Positions 46,049 to 56,266 of a stretch of 64,000 nucleotides of DNA are shown here, in pieces (the stretch's first letter is position 1; every line of letters begins with the position of its first letter). The stretch lies in NCBI GenBank assembly GCA_021234155.1, contig JAJEKV010000044.1, forward strand, positions 10,698,777 to 10,762,776, written 5' to 3'. This DNA is from Isoetes taiwanensis (taxonomy: Eukaryota; Streptophyta; Lycopodiopsida; Isoetales; Isoetaceae). The notes under the pieces were generated by a model. The model saw only the letters and a list, made by a program, of their open reading frames with translations, did no database searches and had not been told where the DNA came from. A program made the position numbers and the translations under genes.

Positions 46049-47232
46049 ATGCGGTCACAGGGCGGGAAAAAAACTAGGCCTACGAAATGGCAGATCTACA
46101 AACGCTTGAAAGGGATTACCAAACATGTTTCTGCGACGATGGATTGGGACTTGCTTCCGGAGGATGATGGAATTCGCATTTTAGCGTTTCTACAGGTCAG
46201 GGAACTTGTTAGGTTTTCTTCAGTATGCAAAAATTGGAGAGATACAATCTTGTTTTCCCAGTATTTTAAGGAGCTTCATTCTAAACTTTGTCCTCCGCAG
46301 CAATGCATATTGTGCTTTCCAGAATATGAACCTGGAGAGAAACCTCATTTGTCACATTCTTGCATTGAATATTTTTATGTTTCTGGAACCACACTTCTGG
46401 GTCTGCATCACCCAGGGCTTGTCTTTGCTACTGATGGAGGTTTTCTCTGCATGTCTAGAATGCAAGATGGAAATCTTACATATGAAGTTGGAAATCCAGT
46501 AATTAATTCATGGAAGAGTATACCTAGCCCTTCGGATGGCTTGGTTCCAACAGACATGATTGTAGATAAGTCGTCAGGTGCTTATATGATATTGGCATTA
46601 GGATCAAAATCAGATTATGCAGAGGTATATGATTCAAGGAAGAATTTATGGAGGAAGGGAGGAACAGTGGACTGTAGTGGTGTTCCCCACAATGAACTTG
46701 TCGGCACTTCTAGCATTTTTTCCAGCTTTGATGACGAACAGAAACTGGCAATATATGGGTGAATTATGCTCAACCAAACAATTCTTATGAAGTTGGGAAC
46801 TACACATCTTTCATATCCAAATGTAAAGACAGAATTATACTAGTTGGCTTTGCCCACAGGGAGCCAAAAATTGAACTTTGGAGTGGGAGTACATTGAATG
46901 GTACGTTGAAGTGGACATTGATGACTGAACTTGACAGGGCAGCATTGAAGAAATTGAGAGCAATCAAAAGAGAAAATGAGTACAGCTGGATGATGAACGA
47001 TATTCCTGAGGGATGGTATCCAAAGGTTGCACTGAGCGAACATGATAGCTTTCTCATTGCCATAGCAGGGGCAAAGAAATATGAAGAAGATACAACTTTG
47101 TTGCTTGAATATGACCTGGCAAAATGTCTTTGGAAAGCAATCAAAATTCCAGACACTCTTTATTACTTTCCCAACAATGCATCAAAAGAGGAAAGATTAA
47201 TGTTTCTCTATCCCACCTTGTTTTTACCTTAA
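46049..47232 (+). pseudogene. F-box protein, copy 2, frameshifted by a 25-bp deletion
   Basis: ATG at 46049 opens a frame with an F-box at residues about 33-72 (MDWDLLPEDDGIRILAFLQ, then RFSSVCKNWRDT). A kelch/FBA-like region follows (LYEVYD-type blades: AEVYDSRKNLWRKGG). SCF ligases would use such a protein as a substrate receptor. At 46757/46758 twenty-five bases present in copy 1 (136-160) are missing. The frame then terminates at 46762 and the rest (46763-47232) lies in another frame. As read, the product would be 237 residues, ending within the recognition domain. Apart from that the copies are very similar, so the loss is recent or could be an assembly error. Confidence 0.8.
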
Positions 47233-47359
47233 ATGTATATGTATCTTGAAGAATTTAGGATTTTACATTTTGTATTTGATCCTTTATTTGGAATCGGGAT
47301 TGGGAGTTTAAAATTGTTAAACCAATGAAACATCATTTCATTGAGGTAGGATTGCAGGC

Positions 47360-47716
47360 CATAAGAAGCTTAATTCTGTGGAGAATGGACTATGCATGTC
47401 CTACAAAAATGATGCCAGAATTTGGAGATTAGAAGACACAGACTATAGTGGCCTTTTCCCGAAGTTCAATTTTGATGAGCTGGCTTTTGCATATACTTTT
47501 TCTTTGTTTATGAATTATGAGGGTTCTGATCTGCTGGGACACCTGTATATTGCAGAATTGTTTGTATATCTATTTGATGTTGTACTGTTCTGGAGTCTCT
47601 GCCTCAAAGAAAATCTATTGCACTGCACTGTGCCTTGCAAAAGGGTTGCCAGAATGAAAAACAAAAACTTTATGGTAGAAGCAGAAGCAGAAGCAGCTTC
47701 AACTAGAGCTGCATAG
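47360..47716 (+). CDS. Putative downstream exon of F-box copy 2
   Basis: Reads MENGLCMSYKNDARIWRLED, then a hydrophobic FAYTFSLFMNYEG-like stretch to VEAEAEAAST, parallel to 740-1050. It has only about two GCAGAA units. Exon status is unproven. Confidence 0.35.
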   Translation, partial: HKKLNSVENGLCMSYKNDARIWRLEDTDYSGLFPKFNFDELAFAYTFSLFMNYEGSDLLGHLYIAELFVYLFDVVLFWSLCLKENLLHCTVPCKRVARMKNKNFMVEAEAEAASTRAA

Positions 47717-48250
47717 AATCTCAACAGGTGAACATGTTTAAGACCAAGAATGTAAAGGCCCATAAAGGCCAGCGCTAACAAGGGGAACCATCGCGGTCCG
47801 ATATATGGGGAAGACCCGCGACCGGCAGGAGGGGCGATATGTGATGTTGGGTAGAGGCTCCCATTCCCTTCCCCTGTGCAAAATGTAAGTGCAAGTTAAA
47901 GGACATAGCGAAAATGTAGAAGTAGTGTACCTGATTTAATTACCCTGCATCTTGACTTGACAACAGAGGAGGAGATGCATTCTTGAGGTACTTACTTATT
48001 TTTGCCTTTGCTGTCAACTCAATCAACCTGGTTTGACAGAAGTATATCTTTTTAATATAAAGGCAGGGGCAACGAAGGAAGGAGGAAGGAAGTCTAGTGT
48101 TTAATATCATGGGGACAAAAGCTGCAAGACAAATGGCGGCAAAATTCCTTAGTATTTTCATCGTTGAAAAACGGTTGAAAACCTGACAACAAGCTTTGCC
48201 ATTTTTCTACGCAAGCTTTAATAAGTGTAATCTTATCCCCTTTTCTTTGT
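47698..48250 (+). repeat. Duplicated block carrying an aspartic-protease promoter fragment (copy R1)
   Basis: 47698-47940 matches 49498-49740, and 47941-48250 matches 51705-52018, the promoter of the gene at 52064. Here the promoter block ends at CTTATCCCC and is joined to the middle of the F-box downstream exon (48260). This indicates a tandem duplication breakpoint. It also provides the empty site for the 49746-51695 element. Confidence 0.75.
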
Positions 48251-48254
48251 ATAT

Positions 48255-49505
48255 ACTTTTTCATATACTTTTGCATATACTTTTTCTTTGTTTATGAATT
48301 ACGAGGGTTCTGAGCTGCTGGGGCACCTGTATATTGCAGAATTGTTTCTATATTTATTTGATGTTGTACTGTTCTGGAGTCTTTGCCTCAAAGAAAATCT
48401 ATTGCACTGCACTGTGCCTTGCAAACAAGGTGCTTTTGCAAAAGGGTTGCCAGAATGGAAAACAAAAACTTATGGCAGAAGCAGCAGCAGAAGCAGCTTG
48501 TGGATTATTAGGAGGATTATTAATGTGGGGCCTTGTCAATTCTTATTAGCATTGTATATTTGTATGGTTGGAAGGATTAATATTACAACGATTTGCAAAG
48601 TTGAGCCATGGCCATTCCTAAATGGAGTTGATAATTACAACACATTTATCACGAGGCCATGAGCCGGAACGAAGAAACATGACCAGATGAGCTTGCTAGC
48701 TTTGAATCTCAATGTACATTTATCAAGAGGCCATGAGTTGGAACGAAGAAACATGACCAGTAGCTTTGAAACTCAATGTATTTCCCTACATACTTCTCAA
48801 TCGGCATTGAACATCCTTTGTGTGGTTTGCAATGCCCACTATTGCTGGATCCTTGCATTTTCGGTTGTCTGCAATAGTTTTCCAGTTGTGGAGCAGAGAC
48901 AATCTTATCCTCAAGTTCAATGCTAATTTACCCTTCTTCTCCCTCATCACTTCCTCCATTTTCCTTCTTTAACGCGGGAACAATCTTATCCCAGAGTTCA
49001 AACGATAATTTACCTTTCTTCTCCCGTATACTTCCTCCATTTTCCTTCTTCGACCTGGTGGATAGATGCCAGCACCTGTTTTGCCTCTTCTGCAATCATG
49101 AGCTCTCAATATCTCTCTCAAAAACAATGATTTTTTATATGTTGTCTTCCTAAGCATGTTTGAAGCTTTTTAACTTCATGGTGATAAAAAAGAATCAATT
49201 CCTACTCCACATGCAAATCAAAGATTTAGCAAGTGTGTTGAATATCAACGTGGCCTAATGTAAACCCCGTAAAATATGGCACTTATATGAAAGTGAAAAG
49301 AATCCTTACGTATCAGATGCCTCCATCCCCAACTGGGCTTATGCCAAAGACTAGACAGATTATTTGAGAATTTGAGACATGGAAAGAGTTAATTGTTAGA
49401 TATCAATTCTTAGTAATTTCAAAGAAGTTTCCAGGATCTGGGATGGATCAATGAAATTTATTTGAGAATTGCTTAGATGAGCGAATGATTAAGCATCAAC
49501 TAGAG
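48255..49505 (+). repeat. Partial second copy of the F-box downstream exon and 3' flank
   Basis: 48260-48560 repeats 47488-47700 (FMNYEGSELLGHLY, LFDVVLFW). 48560-49505 repeats 1205-2118 of the left F-box locus. Between the first and second copies about 950 bp were lost from the first. Confidence 0.75.
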
Positions 49506-49924
49506 CTGCAAAGAATCTCAACAGGTGAACATGTTTAAGACCAAGAATGTAAAGGCCCGTAAAGGCCAGCACTAACAAGGGTCTATCGCTGTCCGATATA
49601 TGGGACCCACAAGACCTACCGCGTAGTAGCGGTCTATGTTAGGTAAAGGGGAGGCTCTCATTTCCCCTCCCCCGTATTGTAAAATGTAAGTAAGGACATA
49701 GCGACAATGTACAAATGTGTGTACCGATTTAATTACTCCCATGATGGGTGAAAATATCCTTACCACGTTTTGGGATTCCATCAAGGGAATACTTCCTCCT
49801 GGAATCACTAACCCTCCTGCCCAAGTATCCTCAATCCCTCATGCCCTCCCATGGTCCAGCACATAGTCCGTATCAATGTACTCCATTTTATTTTTATACC
49901 GCCAAATCACATCTGTAAAATACC

Positions 49925-50190
49925 ACCGACGGAATCACCACCATTTTATTCTACGCTTATGGAATCACATGAAATTGATCCTTCAAAAGGAAATCACCGA
50001 CATCGTAATATTCTTTTCCCGTGGAATCACCGCATTTATAATATTCTCTCCCCTGAAATCACCGCTAAAAATATTCTCCCCGTGGAATCACCGCAGAATT
50101 ATTCTTCCCGAGAATCACCACGAATATTCTCCGCCGTGGAATCACCCATACTATTCCTCGAGAAGGAATCACCTGGAGACCTTTGAATCT
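49925..50190. repeat. Irregular array of GGAATCACC motifs
   Basis: Nine or ten copies of (G)GAATCACC spaced 20-45 bp apart, often followed by AATATTCTCCCC. Inverted copies (GGTGATTC) occur near the other end (51439 and 51500), so these look like subterminal repeats of the 49746-51695 element. Confidence 0.75.
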
Positions 50191-50265
50191 GTAATAACTG
50201 CAGGCATGGAGAAAAAATTGGCAGATGGTTCAAGCCCGATTCTATAAAAATAGTTGAGGATGGTT

Positions 50266-50565
50266 TTAAGCAAAGCCTTGATTGAAGATCATGAAGAAAA
50301 TTAATGCTAAACCAATGGTGAAAAAAACAAGCTGGGCTACTCCATTTTGTGTATGCATGTCCATTGTTATGCTGTGCAAGAACATTTCTAGTTGGGGATT
50401 TGAACCCTTACCAATATCGGGTAATGCCATGGGGTCGCCTAAAGCAAGAATAAGAAACAAGAAACATGCCTTTTTTTATGCCAAAAAATGGAATAGAACA
50501 CCATTTTCTTCTCCAGATTCAATAACAGAAACAGAAACCCCATTGCTTGTTGCCATTAATCTCAT
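50266..50565 (-). CDS. Small two-exon gene candidate, single-pass membrane protein of 78 residues
   Basis: The minus strand has ATG at 50565 (MRLMATSNGVSVSV), exon 50565-50502, a 63-bp intron with GT-AG borders (50501-50439), and exon 50438-50266 to TAA. Joining preserves the frame (..SGEENG|DPMALPDIGKG). The tail holds SITMDMHTQNGVAQ and a 17-19-residue hydrophobic helix (LVFFTIGLALIFFMI) near the C-terminus, so it could be tail-anchored or a small organellar membrane protein. The family is not recognised. The intron is short for a plant. It lies inside the inverted-repeat element, so it may be a captured gene. Confidence 0.45.
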
Positions 50566-50599
50566 GGAAACAAATTTAGGATCGTGGCCAAATACCCTC

Positions 50600-51690
50600 G
50601 CCTTCTTCTTTCTTCTCTTTCAAAAATTACCATTGAAGAAAGTCAAAAAAAGTAAAGGGTCTATTTTGTCATTGGGAAAAAGTTGTCGTTTGTCGCAAAT
50701 ATTAGAGATGAGAAGGAACCCAACAAGCAATGACCGGCGCACCTTCTTTCCCACATGGACCGCCCGGCACAAGCCGCCCGAAACTAAGCCCGGGTTTAGA
50801 AAAAGTTGGGCGATTGCAGTTCTCGCCAACACTCATTTTCCGCTTCGATTTTGAGCTAAAGGCGCCCTCCTCCTCAGACAAGCCGGATGAATTTAAGATT
50901 CGAAAGCTTGAAGCCGCTATTTGAAATATTCTACGAAATATTCTCGCCTGAAGGGTCGGCGTTTCGCCGCAACCATGTCACTTCAAAACAAATCTCCTTC
51001 TTTGATGCCTTTGCCGGCATGGGTTGGTCCTATTGTCAACAAATCAACGCAGACGCTACCAAGCAATCTCGACTCTTAACAGAGGGGAAAGATAAAAGAA
51101 CCCTCTTGATGCCAAAGCATAAAAATAGTGAGACCACACCTAGAAGCCTCTGATAGGCTAGAAGGTCACCCGAAAGTGACCCGGAAAGGAAGATACGTAA
51201 GACCACATGGAAAGGAAGATACGTAAGACCACAGCATCGGATTGGCATTGAATCGGCAGACGGAGTCACCGCACTCTACAGTGAGTGATTCCTCACCGAT
51301 GCTTCCATCTTCTCCTCCATCTTCTCCTCAAATCGCCGCAGCAAGCCGCCATAGCCAAAACCCTGTACCGGCAAGCCGCCATAGCAAAAAAAAAAAACCC
51401 CACAATAACAGGACGTCAAAAATTTGAATAATTCCAGATGGTGATTCTGTCGCATGGAATAAAAAAGGCCTGATTCCGCCCCGCGGTATTTTTATGGAGG
51501 TGATTCACGGAAGGTATAAAGTGGACTCGTCCGATGCACCCTTTAGATGGATGGTCGAATCAATCGGAGGTACACCGACGCCGCACGTAATGACATCGTG
51601 GCCTCCGAACGGATCCCGCTGTCGAGGGTTCAGGATTCCGGAAAGTATTCACCGCGATGGAATCAATCAAAACCAGGGTAACGATATTTT
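50600..51690. other. Rest of the inverted-repeat element interior
   Basis: CG-rich mixed sequence with short ORFs on both strands but no recognised domain. A short direct repeat GGAAAGGAAGATACGTAAGACCACA occurs twice at about 51182 and 51209. Confidence 0.4.
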
Positions 51691-51704
51691 CACCCCTGCA
51701 TGAT

Positions 51705-52063
51705 CTTGACAACAGAAGAGGAGATGCATTCTTGAGGTACTTATTTTTGCCTTTGCTGTCAACTCAATCAACCTGGTTTGACAAAAGTACATTTTTTTAA
51801 TATAAAGGCAGGGGCAACGAAGGAAGGAGGAAGGTTCTCCATCAGTCTAGACTCTAGTGTTTAATATCATGGGGACAAAGCTGCAAGACAAATGGCGGCA
51901 AAATTCCTTAGTATTTTCATCGTTGAAAAACGGTTGAAAACCTGACAACAAGCTTTGCCATTTTTGTACGCAAGCTTTAAGTGTAATCTTATCCCCTAAG
52001 TGTAATCTTATCCCCTTTCTATAAAGCCCCGCAAAGAAAAACCTTCAAAACAGAGGGCGAGCG
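51705..52063 (+). promoter_or_regulatory. Promoter of the aspartic-protease-fold gene (copy R2)
   Basis: It contains CTATAAAG (about 52019-52026), 38-45 bp before the ATG, and a duplicated TAAGTGTAATCTTATCCCC motif (51978 and 51998). Homologous blocks lie at 47941-48250 and, inverted, near 41750-41900. Confidence 0.6.
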
Positions 52064-53193
52064 ATGGCGGAAGCAAGGAAAATCCTATTCATGGCAATGC
52101 TATGCATGATCCAAATATGCAAAGGAAGTGGGAAGGCACAAAATGCTGTGTTTGCGGAGGTAGAGAGAGACACAGGGACAGGCTATTACAAGGCAAAACT
52201 GGAAGTATCATATCCAATGGCTACGTTCTTCCAGGACACGAGGGGAATAGAAGCGATTCTGAATACCTCGGCGGGAGCAGAGAAGACGACGTTTTTCTGG
52301 CGAGACTGCCCGGGGCTTCCAGCGTGCGCGCCGGTGCCCGGGGTTTGCAGCTGCTGCAGGTTCTACACAGAGGCAGCGGCAGAAAAACCGAGCAATTTCA
52401 CCTTCAGATTCAGGTCTGTGAGGGGGCCTTCGCTGGTGAACGTAACCGGGATCGCCGCTCGCTGCGGAGACGCCGCCACGGCCATCGCTCTGGGCCCAAA
52501 ACGCTCCGCCCTGCCCCGCCAGCTGTCCGCCTACGCCAAGCTGCCGCCCAAGTTCGCCTACTGCCTCGCGGCCAAGGGCGTCATCTACTTCGGCGCCCAG
52601 CCTTCCCAATACACCTTTTCTTCTACCTCTAAAAAAACGTTCATTCCCTCCCTCGCATATTCCCCCTTTCCATCTCCTCCGGCTACTCCGTCCAAGTTAC
52701 CGGCCTCGCCTTTGACGATAAATTTCGCAATAAATTTTCCACATCCCCACCTAAAGCATTATCCACCCTCTACATCGCCTCCGACTCCACATACTCTACC
52801 CTCCAAACACCCCTCTATCGCCCCCTTCACCAGCACCTCCTCACCGTTTTTTCCACCCTCAACTCCTCCCCCCTCCCCAACACGACCTTCCAAAACCTTA
52901 CCCTCTGCTACAAAATCCCTTCCTCTTCTCTCCGCAAATTTCCCTCTATCCATCTTCAGCTCAGTGGTAAGAATAGTTTCAGCATTCGTCCCCGGAACTA
53001 TCTTGTTCCTACTAATATTGCATCTGCTTACTGCCTTGGATTTGTCAGCGGTTCCAGATCTGTGTTGGGTACCTTTCAACAACAGAATGTTTTGGTGGAA
53101 TTTGATGTTGGTAAGAAGTTGTTTGGTATTTCTGAATCTCTTGTTGATTCTGGAACTGATTGTTCTAGAGCTTCTGTTCTTAAAGGGATGTAG
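52064..53193 (+). pseudogene. Secreted aspartic-protease-fold protein (TAXi / basic 7S globulin-like), one frameshift
   Basis: ATG 52064 begins a signal-peptide-like MAEARKILFMAMLCMIQIC. The N-terminal lobe follows, with a Cys-rich CAPVPGVCSCCRFY loop. At about 52665-52672 (CCCCCTTTCC) one base is missing. Continuing one frame over gives ISSGYSVQVTGLAFDD, STLYIASDSTYSTL, CYKIPSSSLRKFPSIHL, NYLVPTNIASAYCLGF and VLGTFQQQNVLVEFDVGKK, ending SVLKGM at 53193. That is about 376 residues, intronless, as usual for this family. The first catalytic DTG appears as LNTSAG and the second site lacks a clear DTG, so it is probably an inhibitor- or lectin-like non-protease. The single shift lies in a homopolymer and could be a sequencing error rather than real damage. 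Confidence 0.8.
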
Positions 53194-53690
53194 AAATGTC
53201 TGCTACCTATGTTGAGACTGTGTACTAATAGACAAAAGAAATATAAATTATGCTAACCTAAGAGCAAACCCAAACTCTTATGGGCTTTTTTTGGCTTGGA
53301 CTATGTTGGACTACAATAAGAAAGATTTCCATAATAATGTCCCTATCTCGTCTTATGGTTGTTTTCACTTTAGCAAATATTCCTTACAAAACTTGCTGTA
53401 TAAGGGTTTTTCTTTTTTGGATTGCCCGAAGGGCAAACCCTAGGCGAGCTTGTGGTGTTTCAAGAATATGCTGTGAATATATGGTATGAATGGTATAGAT
53501 TAATGTGTTGAAAGGAATAAGAGGAGAATATTACAAATGGAGATAGTAGCAAAAGAAAAACGATGCTGACTTCGCATTTTCTTTCCTAAACGTACCCGAT
53601 AGAATATGCGTCGGAACTTGCAAAGTGCATGAACTCATAGCCTAATGGAATGGAAAGAATTAGTTGCAAACAATTGGTTAGGGTACCTTC
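53194..53690 (+). other. 3' flank of the aspartic-protease-fold gene
   Basis: It matches 22256-22774 in reverse complement. It includes a small dyad TTGCCCGAAGGGCAA (53432) and no further gene. Confidence 0.7.
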
Positions 53691-53878
53691 GCACGCGCCG
53701 TTAAGTTAGGATTGCATTAAGCTTTTAATGGTTTTTAGATTCACACCACAAGTTAGGTTAATATTACGTTAAGTTAAATAATTAGCATTCCGTTAATTTT
53801 TTAAATCTGAAATCCCTATCTTCAGACTAGATTATGGCAGGTTAACAAATTTAACAGAAAGTTAACCCAAAAATAACA
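53690..53878. repeat. AT-rich GTTAA/TTAAC repeat, copy in right duplication arm
   Basis: It starts GGGTACCTTCGCACGCGCC and ends AGTTAACCCAAAAATA. The reverse complement matches 22067-22250. The homology to the left arm breaks at 53878 and resumes at about 60164, framing a 6.3-kb insertion. Confidence 0.7.
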
Positions 53879-53899
53879 AGGTGCTGCGCACGGAGGGTT

Positions 53900-54990
53900 G
53901 CCCTCCATGGCCAGAGGGTGAAGTGGCTTAAATCATACTTCAAAGTCTTTTATTTTTTTCAATCGGTCAAAATTGCTACTTCAAAACAAAAATACTTGAT
54001 ACAATGACTTTATCCGTTAACTCGCCTTTATTTGTCTCAGCCTCCCGAGCATGCCAATGTTGAGCAATAGATGTCTTGTGATAAAAATATTTGTCACGCC
54101 AGAGCTCATGGTGAATCTGAAAGCAACTCTGACCTCAAGGCGCATGTTGCTAATGTGTCATCAACACTGGTAAATAATAACGATGTTCTTACTGATATAA
54201 GGCATATGTGGTCATGAAGATGATGATATTGCAGCACCTGATTATAGTGATAAAGTTATACAACAAGAAAGTGATCAGGCACCTCTTCTGAATTTCACAA
54301 CTCCAATGCAGATGAATTTGATCTTGTTGGAAATGTCTTATCATGTTAAAAGAAAAATTAGAAATAAGTTGACAAATGTCATCTCTTGACACAATAAAAA
54401 TCATCTCTCACACATTGCCATCTACACTTTAGTTTATCAAGGGAAGAATGGATTGAATATCTCCGCCGCCTTTAATGTGCCTTTCTTGCCTAGCTATTCG
54501 CCTCCATCCTCCTTTGCCTCTCCCTCTTCCACTGGGTTCTCCCCCTTGCTGCCTCAGAGTCTTGCTCAACTGCAGTTTTTGCAGTTCCCGAGGTGGGGCC
54601 ATAGTACTGCATCCAAGACCTGATCTCGTGGATGTTGATCCGCCTCCCTCGAGTGTCGAGAGGTACCAAATCTAAAGGTTGAATTGAGGGCTCTCCCCGC
54701 TTTGTTGACCGACTTATACCGCATGAACAAAGCTAGGGCTGCGGGTCGAGAGGTATCTATGCCTATTATGCTTGCAAAGTCATGTAGTCGTGCATGGGTC
54801 TAGTCCTATCCCATGCCTTTGCTTTTGGATCCTCCTCCCAAGGTTTGGCTAAGCTTAGTCTAGGGATACCCATTTCCTTCCCTAGGGCAAGAAGCTAACT
54901 TCCTGTAGGTAGGACGGCCTGGTCATATTGGCACATGATATCGCTGTAATAGGAGTTCTACCGAAAGTGTTGCATGGAGGTCAAAGAGGT
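53900..54990. other. Unrecognised, retroelement-like tract
   Basis: A plus-strand stretch at 54435-54600 reads SAAFNVPFLPSYSPPSSFA, a Pro/Ser-rich segment, followed by LYRMNKARAAGREVSMP. This resembles a retrotransposon gag linker, but no diagnostic motif is present. Confidence 0.3.
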
Positions 54991-54999
54991 GGTCAAAGA

Positions 55000-55700
55000 C
55001 ATGGAAGGCTTGTTCAAGTGGAATTCACCTGATATGATTGGCAGCATCGCACTATCCGACTAAGCTGGGAGGGGGCCATCGCTGTGGATGGATGTAGAAA
55101 ATGGCTTGCAAAGATCAATAGGAAACCGGAAAATCGCCTTAGGATGCTAAGAGCGCCTGGAAAGGGAAGATGACAAATGGAGCTCCTTTTATAGGCTAAG
55201 GTCCGCCTGGGTTCCGTGCATATTGGGGTTCTTGGTAGGAACAACTTTTGTTCGAGGGCTATGGGTGTCCAAATGAGCTACCATGAAGTGCAAATCTACA
55301 AAGCAAAGCAAGAAACACTACCATGGCGTGTTGTTGAGTCAAATTTAGTCAAATTAGGCCAAAAAGGGCCAAATCGTAAGGGTTCAAGGCGAAATTGGCT
55401 CCTGCTTTACTGAAGTGGTTTTGGCGCGACCTTCCTGCTTTCGCAATTTTGGAGCTATTTTGACAAATTTTTGAAGTTTAGAAGATCCTAACATGACTAA
55501 CTGATCAACTCTAGCCTGGCTTGCAACTTTCCTGAGCAAAATTGACATCCAGAAGGCCAAATCAGAAGGGTTCGCGCGAAATCGCGTTCCGAAGCGGCCG
55601 GAAGTGGTTTTGCTAAAGCATTTGTCGTATGCTAAGAATGAACAAGGGTTTTTGGGTTTTTAATAATTTTTGAGCATTATCTCATATCATATTTTTAGAG
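55000..55700. repeat. LTR-like tract, single copy in window
   Basis: It contains CTTTTATAGGCTAAGG (about 55191) like an LTR TATA/leader region, and internal near-repeats of GTCAAATT(A)GGCCAAAAAGGGCC and AAGGGTTC(AAG)GCG at 55340-55400 and 55555-55575. No partner LTR is in the window. Confidence 0.35.
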
Positions 55701-56266
55701 CATTTGTGGAATGCAAAAAATGAAAAAATATAAAATAGAATCGGGTTCCTTTGTGACTATGGTTCACAAGAATATAGTACATCTTGGATCAAGCAAGCTC
55801 CCCCCTATAGTCAGAATAATAAAAATGCAAAGAGTCTCATTACACAACAAAACAAGTCAGCAAGAGAAGCAGCATACAAGAGTCTTTAAATCAGTACAAG
55901 ATAAAAAAAATTATGGCATTTCATCACCTTATGCAAAAAATAAAAGTCATAAAAAGAATGCCTATCATAAAGGTCACCTGATACCATTCACAAGAACTTG
56001 GTACATCTTGTACATATCAAAATGGCCATTCTGCTTGCTCAAAGCAGGCAGCCGTGATTCGGCTACATGGTTTATGCCCGCAGAGAACTCCAAAAAACGT
56101 GGCTCTTCGCCATATTTTTGGCCTTTTTGACCCACACAATAATTTGTTGCCGAATAAATAAATTTGACATTTGCCATCCATACAAAAGGAAACAATAGAA
56201 TTGAGTCAAAGTGTATATGAATTACATATGCATTGATAGCAGTGTGCAATGCACCAGAAAGGATCA

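Larger units (their letters stand above)
49746..51695. mobile_element. 1.95-kb terminal-inverted-repeat element (Mutator-like, possible gene carrier)
   Basis: The left end GGGTGAAAATATCCTTACC is mirrored at the right end (GGGTGAAAATATCGTTACC on the minus strand). The inverted similarity extends about 70 bp, including GATTCCATC and GGAATCxC motifs. Flanks TCCCATGAT (49737-49745) and CTGCATGAT (51696-51704) look like a decayed 9-bp target duplication. The homologous position near 47940 has no insertion. Long inverted ends plus 9-bp duplication point to a Mutator-like element, and the absence of a transposase plus a gene-like interior suggests a Pack-MULE. Confidence 0.65.

Noticed and set aside
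50282-50854. 190-codon plus-strand ORF
   Set aside because: Antisense to the two-exon minus-strand candidate. Lys/Pro-rich with no domain, so likely a shadow.
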